A stretch of 64,000 nt of DNA from Streptomyces sp. GESEQ-4. GTDB lineage: Bacteria; Actinomycetota; Actinomycetes; Streptomycetales; Streptomycetaceae. The notes beneath the pieces were generated by a model. The model was not told the DNA's origin, searched no databases, and was given only the letters and a program-made list of their open reading frames with translations. The position numbers were made by a program, and so were the translations under genes. Shown here piece after piece: positions 49,153 to 55,874 of this stretch. How positions within the stretch are numbered: position 1 is the stretch's first letter; every line of letters begins with the position of its first letter. The stretch is taken from assembly GCF_017948455.1 (NCBI RefSeq), contig NZ_JAFFSU010000020.1, positions 85,850-149,849 on the forward strand, in the 5' to 3' direction.

Positions 49153-51467
49153 CCCTCCTCCCCCTCCCGGCGCGGTCCGGGCAGCTCCGGCCGCAGCCGG
49201 GCCAGCAGCCGCTCGCGTTCCTCCGCGAACGCCGGGTCGGCCTGGTAGTCGGAGTGGCCGAGGATGGGGGCGGGCAGCGGATGCGTGTCCGTGCGGCCGT
49301 AGGCGAGGGGGTCCTCCAGGGCGTCGCGGTCCACCTCGGGGCCGCAGTCGCCGGCGAGGCCCACCGGGCCGCCGATCGGGTCGGTGAGGCGGTAGAGGTT
49401 GCGCCAGCAGTCGACGTCGTGGTGCAGGGAGCTGAGGGCGGCCGGGCCGAAGTGGGCCGGGAACCAGCGGCCGTAGAGGCGCTCGAGCGGGGAGCCGTAT
49501 GTCAGCAGGGCGACCCGCTTGCGTGCGGACGGGGTGAGCTGCCAGGCCGCCGCGGCGGCGAGCACGCTGCCCTGGGAGTGGCCGGAGATGACCAGTCGTC
49601 CGCCGGTGGCACGGGTCCAGGTGGCGATGCGCCAGGTCAGGTCGGGCACGGCCCGCTCGGCGTAGCAGGGCGGGGCGAAGGGGTGGGCGGCGCGCGGCCA
49701 GAAGGTGCCGACGTCCCACAGGATGCCGATGGTGCGCCGGGCGGAGGCGTCCTTGTAGGCGCGTCGGCCCCAGGTGACGAACAGTATGAAGCCGAGGCTG
49801 ATCAGCCAGGAGCCCAGTGCCTGGGCCGTTTCGGCTGCGCCGTGGAGGAAGGGGTGCGTCGACCCGGTGGCCTTGCTCGGCACCTTGTCGGACACCATGG
49901 CGCCCACGAGTGCCCCCGCGCCCAGCAGCAGCGTCGTGGTGGAGATGACGGCCACGAGGAGCGGGGCGCGGTCGGTGAGGGTCGCCATGGCGCGGGTGTT
50001 CGCGATACGGCGGGTGCGGGTGGGGTCCTGCGGGTCGCCCGGCTGGTCGGGGCGCACGGCACCCAGTTCGGCGCGGCACAGCCGCCAGGTCTGCCACGCA
50101 AGCGAGCCGCAGAACACCAGCAGGACGATGAGCAGCGGCGGGATCACGGACGACTGCCAGGTCAGCAGGACCGGCGGACCGGGGATGGACGCGCGCGTGC
50201 CGTCCAGCCAGTCCGCCACCCGCTGCGCGAGGCCGCCGGACATCACCCCGCCCAGTGCGCAGGCCAGCATCGCCACGGCGGGTCCACCGAAGCCGTACAT
50301 CGCGGCGCGGGGGTCGGGGTGGGTGCGGTACAGCACGTGGGCGACCCCGGCCAGGACGATGACGAGCAGACCCTGGAGCAGGGCGATGCCGCCGAAGGTC
50401 GCGTCGCCCGGCAGCCGGCCGGCCGACTCCCAGCCCTGGCGTTCCCACCCGGCGTACACCATGGCGAGCACGAGCAGGACGAGCGAGGCGAGCGGCAGCC
50501 GTCGTACGAGGTGCTCGTCGAGCTCCTGGTCGAGGCGGTTCTCGCTGCGGCCCCGGCGGCAGATCACCCACACGACGGCGAGGGCGCACGCGACGAGCGC
50601 CCCGACCAGGAGCCACCCCAGGGTGTCGAGCAGTGCGGGGCCGCCGGGCCCGCGGTCGAAGCGGGCCGCCGACGTGCCGACCGCGGCGGCGACCGTCAGC
50701 AGGCCCGCCGCGGTGTGCGCGGCCCGCAGCCGGGCCACCAGGCGCCGCCCGTACCAGAAGCCGGGCCGACCCAGGGCGGTGCGGCTGGTGTCCTCGTCGG
50801 GCTCGACGGTGCGGACCATCGGCTGCTGGGACTCGTACGCACTCCACGTACGGCGCGAGAGATACCACAGCAGGCCGGTGAGTCCGGCGGGCACCACGGC
50901 GGCGAGCGCGAGTCGGCGGCCCGGCAGGCTCCACCAGCCGCCGGCCTCCGGTGACAGGAAGCCCAGCCAGGAGTGCCGTTCGGTACACGCGGGCCTGCCC
51001 GCGCACTGCCATGCCGTCAGGTCGAGGGCGACCTCGCAGGCGGCCGCGACGAGCAGCACCGTCAGCGTCAGTCCGGTGAGCCGCACCAGCAGCCCGTACA
51101 GCCGTACCGTGCGGTCGCGGCCCCGGGCCCTGGGCCGCATCCAGTGGGCGAGGTTGACCACCATGAACGGCATTAACAGCAGCCACAGGGCGCGGGCGCT
51201 GTTGCCGGAGGTGAGGTTGCACCAGACGTAGGCCTCGGGCACCGGTTCGTCGCGGTGGTCGCGGGGGCCGGTCTCCGCGTCGGCGTCGTCGGCGCGGCGG
51301 AAGACGGCCGCCGTGTCGTCGCCGGTGATCCGCACCGTCCGCGGATCGTCCAGCATCTTCTCGGGCGTGGCGCCACCGACGCCGTGGACCAGCAGTTCCA
51401 GGGCGATGCCTGGTTCTCCGGGCTTCTGGGCGGGTCCGTCCGCCCCCTCGGACAAGACACGTTCCAC
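49122..51467 (-). CDS. Polytopic membrane protein with alpha/beta-hydrolase (lipase-like) domain
   Basis: A 781-residue protein. The N-terminus contains LELLVHGVGGATPEKML, an oxyanion-like HGxGG motif, followed by about eight to ten helices (LWLLLMPFMVVNLAHWM; LTLTVLLVAAACEVALDLTAW; GLLVIVLAGVAHVLY). The C-terminal cytoplasmic portion holds LVISGHSQGSVLAAAAAW, a serine-hydrolase elbow with nucleophile Ser631, and a later HHDVDCWRNLYRLTDPIGG where the His/Asp may complete the triad. GTG 51467 has GGGGGAAG upstream. Its 3' end overlaps the AAA fusion gene (49122-49152). Substrate unknown; a membrane-embedded esterase is an inference. Confidence 0.83.
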   Translation of the reverse strand: MERVLSEGADGPAQKPGEPGIALELLVHGVGGATPEKMLDDPRTVRITGDDTAAVFRRADDADAETGPRDHRDEPVPEAYVWCNLTSGNSARALWLLLMPFMVVNLAHWMRPRARGRDRTVRLYGLLVRLTGLTLTVLLVAAACEVALDLTAWQCAGRPACTERHSWLGFLSPEAGGWWSLPGRRLALAAVVPAGLTGLLWYLSRRTWSAYESQQPMVRTVEPDEDTSRTALGRPGFWYGRRLVARLRAAHTAAGLLTVAAAVGTSAARFDRGPGGPALLDTLGWLLVGALVACALAVVWVICRRGRSENRLDQELDEHLVRRLPLASLVLLVLAMVYAGWERQGWESAGRLPGDATFGGIALLQGLLVIVLAGVAHVLYRTHPDPRAAMYGFGGPAVAMLACALGGVMSGGLAQRVADWLDGTRASIPGPPVLLTWQSSVIPPLLIVLLVFCGSLAWQTWRLCRAELGAVRPDQPGDPQDPTRTRRIANTRAMATLTDRAPLLVAVISTTTLLLGAGALVGAMVSDKVPSKATGSTHPFLHGAAETAQALGSWLISLGFILFVTWGRRAYKDASARRTIGILWDVGTFWPRAAHPFAPPCYAERAVPDLTWRIATWTRATGGRLVISGHSQGSVLAAAAAWQLTPSARKRVALLTYGSPLERLYGRWFPAHFGPAALSSLHHDVDCWRNLYRLTDPIGGPVGLAGDCGPEVDRDALEDPLAYGRTDTHPLPAPILGHSDYQADPAFAEERERLLARLRPELPGPRREGEEGQGESGRSSA

Positions 51468-51759
51468 TGTTCTCGCACTTCCCCCGTGACGCGCCGTCGG
51501 CTTCTGTCCGTGCGGGCGTAAGGATCTCCGCTCCGCAGGGGCCGCACACCTCTTGTCACCGAATCTCCCCGATCCGGGTGACAGAAGGACAACGGATGGG
51601 ACACAAGTGGCATGCGCGCGACGGGACAGCCGGTGACACGCCGGCGCCGAGCCGTGAAAGGATGGGTCGTCCGCGCAGTGGGCCGGGGAGAATGTGCTCG
51701 TCGGAGTGGGTCTGCGGGGCGTGTCGGACGGCCCTTGGACGAAAGGAACCGAAGCGTAC
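51468..51759. other. Divergent region between membrane hydrolase and DeoR genes
   Basis: 292 bp without a gene. It contains an inverted repeat TGTCACC (51554-51560)/GGTGACA (51587-51593) separated by 26 bases, a possible operator or hairpin; GAAAGGAACC is the ribosome-binding site of the DeoR gene. Confidence 0.4.
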
Positions 51760-52599
51760 GTGAGTGAGAATCAGAACCTCCTCGCGGAGCAGCGGCGCGC
51801 CCTGATCCTGGACGAGGTGCGGCGTCGCGGCGGCGTCCGGGTGAACGAGCTGACCCGCAAGCTCGGCGTGTCGGACATGACCGTGCGCCGTGATCTGGAC
51901 GCGCTCGCACGGCAGGGCGTGCTGGAGAAGGTGCACGGCGGCGCGGTCCCGGTGGTCGAGGCGAGCACGCACGAGCCGGGCTTCGAGGCCAAGTCGGGCC
52001 TGGAGCTGACGGCCAAGGAGGACATCGCGCGGACCGCGGCACAGCTGGTGTCGCCGGGCAGCGCGATCGCCCTGTCGGGCGGGACGACGACGTACGCGCT
52101 GGCGCACCATCTGCTCGACGTGCCGGACCTGACGGTGGTCACCAACTCGGTGCGGGTGGCCGATGTCTTCCACGCCGCGCAGCGCACCTCGGGCCCGCGG
52201 CAGGGCGCGGCGACGGTCGTGCTGACCGGAGGGGTGCGTACGCCGTCGGACTCGCTCGTGGGCCCGGTGGCCGACCAGGCGATCGCGGCGCTCCACTTCG
52301 ATGTGCTGTTCCTCGGGGTGCACGGGATATCGGTGGAGGCCGGCCTGTCGACGCCCAACCTGGCGGAGGCCGAGACCAACCGGCGGCTCGTGCAGTCGGC
52401 ACGGCGGGTCGTGGTGGTCGCGGACCACACCAAGTGGGGGACGGTGGGCCTGAGTTCGTTCGCCGCGCTGGAGCAGGTCGACACGCTGGTGACGGACGCC
52501 GGGCTGCCCGCGGAGGCGCGCGGCGAGGTGGCGGAGCATCTGCGCCGGCTGGTGGTGGCGGGTGAGCCCGAGGAGGGCGTGGAGGGCATGGAGGACTGA
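51760..52599 (+). CDS. DeoR-family transcriptional regulator
   Basis: A 279-residue protein. N-terminal winged HTH: RRALILDEVRRRGGVRVNELTRKLGVSDMTVRRDLDALARQGVLEKVHGGAVPV. The sugar-phosphate-sensor domain shows the ISOCOT fold: IALSGGTTTYALAHHLLDVPDLTVVTNSVRVADV and GLSTPNLAEAETNRRLVQSARRVVVVADHTKWG. Such regulators respond to phosphorylated sugars or related metabolites. GTG 51760 has AAAGGAACC upstream; longer starts lack support. No sugar gene lies next to it, so its regulon is elsewhere. Confidence 0.9.
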   Translation: MSENQNLLAEQRRALILDEVRRRGGVRVNELTRKLGVSDMTVRRDLDALARQGVLEKVHGGAVPVVEASTHEPGFEAKSGLELTAKEDIARTAAQLVSPGSAIALSGGTTTYALAHHLLDVPDLTVVTNSVRVADVFHAAQRTSGPRQGAATVVLTGGVRTPSDSLVGPVADQAIAALHFDVLFLGVHGISVEAGLSTPNLAEAETNRRLVQSARRVVVVADHTKWGTVGLSSFAALEQVDTLVTDAGLPAEARGEVAEHLRRLVVAGEPEEGVEGMED

Positions 52600-52627
52600 C
52601 GGGCGTCGCCCTCGGCGAGGCAGACAC

Positions 52628-52642
52628 CTGACGACACGTCAG
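52628..52642. promoter_or_regulatory. Palindrome upstream of SRPBCC gene
   Basis: CTGACGACACGTCAG, 6-bp perfect arms around ACA, followed by TATGGT as a possible -10 box (52644-52649) and the SRPBCC gene at 52696. A candidate operator of a dimeric repressor. Confidence 0.5.
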
Positions 52643-52695
52643 CTATGGTGAGGCTGCCCGGTCAACGCCCGCCTCGCTGCTGGAGGTTGTCGTCC

Positions 52696-53169
52696 ATGGC
52701 TCGCCGTCTGCGCCCGGTGGGGCTCGACTTCGTCGGCTCCGCGCCGGTACGCCTGGTCTTCGCGCGGGAGATCTCCGCACCGCCCGAGGCGGTCTTCGCC
52801 GCGCTCGCCGAGGATGTGCCGGGCTGGGTGGACTGGTTCTCGGCGGTGACGCTGGCCCGGCCCACCGGGGACGGCGCCGGGCGCGAGATCCGGCTCAGGG
52901 GCGGCACACGGTTCCAGGAGACGATCCTCGCCGCGAAGGGACCGGAGGTGTACGCCTATCGCGTCGACGAGACCAACGCTCCGGGGGCACGTGCGCTGGT
53001 CGAGGAGTGGCAGCTGACGCCGGCCGGGACGGGCACGCGCGTGCAGTGGACCTTCGCCGCCGACGGGACCGCCCCGTTCCGCGTGGTACTGAAGCTCGCC
53101 CGCACAGGCCTGGGCCGGGCGTTCCGGGACGCGGTCACGGCGCTTGACCGGCGACTGGCGGTGCGCTGA
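52696..53169 (+). CDS. SRPBCC (START-like) polyketide-cyclase/dehydrase-type protein
   Basis: A 157-residue SRPBCC protein: VRLVFAREISAPPEAVFAALAEDVPGWVDWFSAVTLARP, then GREIRLRGGTRFQETILAAKGPEVYAYRVDETNAPGARALVEEWQLTPAGTGTRVQWTFAAD. The helix-grip fold binds a hydrophobic ligand. ATG 52696 has GGAGG nine bases upstream. Probably a lone ligand-binding or cyclase-like protein; regulated via the upstream palindrome. Substrate unknown. Confidence 0.85.
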   Translation: MARRLRPVGLDFVGSAPVRLVFAREISAPPEAVFAALAEDVPGWVDWFSAVTLARPTGDGAGREIRLRGGTRFQETILAAKGPEVYAYRVDETNAPGARALVEEWQLTPAGTGTRVQWTFAADGTAPFRVVLKLARTGLGRAFRDAVTALDRRLAVR

Positions 53170-53180
53170 CACAAAGCGCG

Positions 53181-53239
53181 CCGGACGGCTGGACGGCGTG
53201 CCGACTCACGACCGCACCGGACGACTGGACGGCGTACCG
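53181..53239. repeat. Short direct repeat between convergent genes
   Basis: CCGGACGGCTGGACGGCGTG and its near copy starting at 53217 (36-bp period, two mismatches seen in 23 bp). Likely local duplication; could be part of a termination region. Confidence 0.5.
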
Positions 53240-53241
53240 GT

Positions 53242-54366
53242 TCAGGACGGCCAGATGCCCGTCTCCAGCAGCGACTCGATCGCCGCCGTGTACGGCGTGA
53301 TGTCCAGGCCCTGCCCGGCCAGCCATACGTCCGAGTAGTACTTGTCGAGATAGCGGTCGCCCGGGTCGCACAGCAGGGTGACCACGCTCCCCCGCCGCCC
53401 CTCGGCCACCATCTCGGCGACGATCTTCAGCGCGCTCCACAGCCCGGTCCCGGTCGAGCCGCCCGCCTTGCGGCCGATGGTCTGCTCCAGGGCGCGGACG
53501 GCCGCCACGCTCGCCGCGTCGGGTACCTTCATCATCCGGTCGATGGCGCCGGGCACGAAGCTCGGTTCGACGCGCGGCCTGCCGATGCCCTCGATACGGG
53601 AGCCCCGGTCACAGGTGACGTCCGGATCGCCGGTGGTCCAGCCCTCGAAGAAACACGAGTTCTCCGGGTCGGCGACACAGATGCGGGTGTCGTACTGCAT
53701 GTAGTGCACATAGCGCGCGAGAGTCGCGGAGGTGCCGCCGGTGCCGGCCGTGGCGACGATCCACGCGGGCTCCGGGAACCGCTCCAACTGGAGCTGGCGG
53801 AAGATCGATTCGGCGATGTTGTTGTTGCCGCGCCAGTCCGTGGCCCGTTCGGCGTAGGTGAACTGGTCCATGTAGTGGCCGCCGGTCTCCACCGCGAGGC
53901 GCGCGGACTCCTCGTACATCTTGCGCGAGTCGTCCACGAAGTGGCACTGCCCGCCGTGGAACTCGATGAGGCGGCACTTCTCGGCGCTGGTCGTGCGCGG
54001 CATGACGGCGATGAAGGGCACGCCGATGAGTCCCGCGAAGTACGCCTCGGAGACCGCCGTGGAACCGCTGGACGCCTCGATCACCGGACGGCCCGGCCGG
54101 ATCCAGCCGTTGCACAGGCCGTAGAGGAACAGCGAGCGGGCGAGCCGGTGCTTGAGACTGCCGGTCGGGTGGGTGGACTCGTCCTTGAGATACAGGTCGA
54201 TGCCCCACTTCTCCGGCAGCGGGAAGCGGAGCAGGTGCGTGTCGGCCGAGCGGTTGGCGTCGGCCTGCACCTTGCGGACGGCCTCTTTCAGCCAGCCGCG
54301 GTAGGCGGCGTCACTGTGGTCGACGTCGAGGGTCACGCCGGTCGGGGTCTGTGCGGAGGTCTTCAC
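53242..54366 (-). CDS. cds1: PLP-dependent cysteine desulfhydrase (Cds1 type)
   Basis: A 374-residue fold-type II PLP enzyme. DANRSADTHLLRFPLPEKWGIDLYLKDESTHPTGSLKHRLARSLFLYGLCNGWI matches the start of mycobacterial Cds1 (Rv3684), which converts cysteine to H2S, pyruvate and ammonia. PLP Lys is Lys72 (SLKHR); SSGSTAVSEA binds the carboxylate and ATAGTGGTSA the phosphate. GTG 54366 is preceded by GAGGAGC. Family resemblance to cysteine synthase is strong, so CysK-like activity is possible; the desulfhydrase call rests on the Cds1-specific N-terminal block. It converges with the SRPBCC gene. Confidence 0.88.
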   Translation of the reverse strand: MKTSAQTPTGVTLDVDHSDAAYRGWLKEAVRKVQADANRSADTHLLRFPLPEKWGIDLYLKDESTHPTGSLKHRLARSLFLYGLCNGWIRPGRPVIEASSGSTAVSEAYFAGLIGVPFIAVMPRTTSAEKCRLIEFHGGQCHFVDDSRKMYEESARLAVETGGHYMDQFTYAERATDWRGNNNIAESIFRQLQLERFPEPAWIVATAGTGGTSATLARYVHYMQYDTRICVADPENSCFFEGWTTGDPDVTCDRGSRIEGIGRPRVEPSFVPGAIDRMMKVPDAASVAAVRALEQTIGRKAGGSTGTGLWSALKIVAEMVAEGRRGSVVTLLCDPGDRYLDKYYSDVWLAGQGLDITPYTAAIESLLETGIWPS

Positions 54367-54748
54367 GGCGCTGCTCCTCAGGGCTGTCGTCCACGGCGGT
54401 TCGCGCTGCCGTCGCACCGATCATAAGCAGGTTCCGCACGCTTCTCACCTGCATAAACGCAGCTTTGGGCACCCCAAAGGCCACGCTGGGGGTGGCATGG
54501 GGGGCGCATTCGCGCAAGTGCTGCGGGCGCCTGCTCCGACCGGGACATGCGCACTGGTGCTCTGCGTCGGGTGGGGGCACACTGCACCGGACGGGAGGCG
54601 GGCCCGGGCAGGACGCCGGTCCGGAACGGGACTCGGGCCCCGTCCGAGGACGCACACTGGATCGACGCACACGGGATCACGAAACGAGCCGGCCACGGCC
54701 CACGCTGGATCGCGGCCGACACCGACGCGCACGAGGGGGCGGGACAGC

Positions 54749-55072
54749 ATGGCGGAGCCGGAGTTCACGGCCACGGGCGTGCGGATCGGGAAGCGGCTGC
54801 GCTCGCTCACCCGGGCCGGACAGGTCCGGATCAGCGGCGGCAGGCTGGAGCTGCTCACCAGTTACGGCAGCGAGATCGACAGCGCGCCGGTCCAGGCGGT
54901 GCGCGCGTCCCGGCCCTGGTTCGCGCCGGAGGACCGGGCACTGGCGGACCTCAACGGCAAGCGGTACCTGCTGACCCTCGGCGACCACGACCCCGCGCCG
55001 GGCGAGCCGGGTCCGCCCGCGGCACGCCGGTTCATCGAAGCGGTGCGCAGGGCTGCGGGGCGTAATCGCTGA
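54749..55072 (+). CDS. Conserved small actinobacterial hypothetical protein
   Basis: A 107-residue protein: MAEPEFTATGVRIGKRLRSLTRAGQVRISGGRLELLTSYGSEIDSAPVQAVRASRPWFAPEDRALADLNGKRYLLTLGDHD, ending in basic AARRFIEAVRRAAGRNR. Beta-rich with no signal peptide. The pattern looks conserved in actinomycetes but I do not know a function. ATG 54749 is preceded by GGGGGCGGGAC. Confidence 0.65.
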   Translation: MAEPEFTATGVRIGKRLRSLTRAGQVRISGGRLELLTSYGSEIDSAPVQAVRASRPWFAPEDRALADLNGKRYLLTLGDHDPAPGEPGPPAARRFIEAVRRAAGRNR

Positions 55073-55255
55073 ACTACCAAGAGTTGCGGTACGGCGTACC
55101 TTGCGTCACGCTGGTCTCACGTCACTCTGGGTTTACCGGCGACAACGCTGCGAACCAGCCTCGCCGGCCATGACAGCAGGCGGCAGTCTCACGCACGCAT
55201 CCTGCTGGATCCGTACGTTCGTGTTCTTCCCACCTCACGTCGGGGAGTCGCAGCC

Positions 55256-55771
55256 GTGATCAGTCACCCAAGCAGACACTGCACGGTGGAGCTCCAAGCC
55301 CTGCCGTCGCGGATCGGACAGGTCCGCAGAATCGTATCGGCACAGTTGCGCTACTGGCATCTGGACACCCTGATCGACCGGGCCGCGCTCGGTGTGACGG
55401 AGTTGCTGACCAACGTCCACCAGCATGCGCAGCCCGACAAGATGTGCACCGTGGAGATCGAGCTGCTGCTCGACCGGCTCATGGTCTCGGTGCACGACCA
55501 CGACCCACGGCTCCCCGAGGTCGGCGACGCCGACACGCTCGCGACGTGTGGGCGCGGGCTGGCGATGGTGGCCGCCGTCAGCGAGAGCTGGGGGGTCAGG
55601 CCGGACGGGGAGTCGGGCAAGGTCGTGTGGTTCACGCTGCCGACGTCTGCGGGGGTGCGGGCGGAGACGGGGGTGGGGGCGGGGGTGGCTTGTCCGCCGC
55701 GGCGGGTGGTGCGGGAGACGGGTCGGGGTGTGCTTGCGGAGGTTGAGCGGGCGGTTGATGCGGGCGTTTGA
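55256..55771 (+). CDS. RsbW-like ATP-binding protein (anti-sigma kinase type)
   Basis: A 171-residue HATPase_c_2 protein: TVELQALPSRIGQVRRIVSAQLRYWHLDTLIDRAALGVTELLTNVHQHAQPDKMCTVEIELLLDRLMVSVHDHDPRLP. The N box ELLTNVHQHA, G1 motif DHDPRLP and G2 GRGLAMV motifs of GHKL ATPases are present. Such proteins phosphorylate anti-anti-sigma partners or act alone in Streptomyces; no sigma factor is adjacent. GTG 55256 has GGGGAG upstream. A strong terminator follows. Confidence 0.88.
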   Translation: MISHPSRHCTVELQALPSRIGQVRRIVSAQLRYWHLDTLIDRAALGVTELLTNVHQHAQPDKMCTVEIELLLDRLMVSVHDHDPRLPEVGDADTLATCGRGLAMVAAVSESWGVRPDGESGKVVWFTLPTSAGVRAETGVGAGVACPPRRVVRETGRGVLAEVERAVDAGV

Positions 55772-55806
55772 ATTGCTTGGCCCTTGGAGGGGGCTCAGTG
55801 CACGTT

Positions 55807-55844
55807 GGTGGGCCCTAGCCATCAGTTGATGGCTAGGGCCCACC
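55807..55844. terminator. Bidirectional terminator, 18-bp perfect stem
   Basis: GGTGGGCCCTAGCCATCA and its exact complement, separated by GT. It lies between the convergent ends of the RsbW-like gene and the FtsX-type permease gene. Confidence 0.9.
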
Positions 55845-55874
55845 GGCGTTTAGGTGTGCCGGCTGCTCTTGCCG

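Noticed and set aside
46888..51549. A 1553-codon open frame on the minus strand
   Set aside because: It is antisense to the AAA fusion for half of its length and out of frame with the membrane hydrolase for the rest. Composition is Arg/Pro/Ala-rich noise typical of GC-rich shadow frames.
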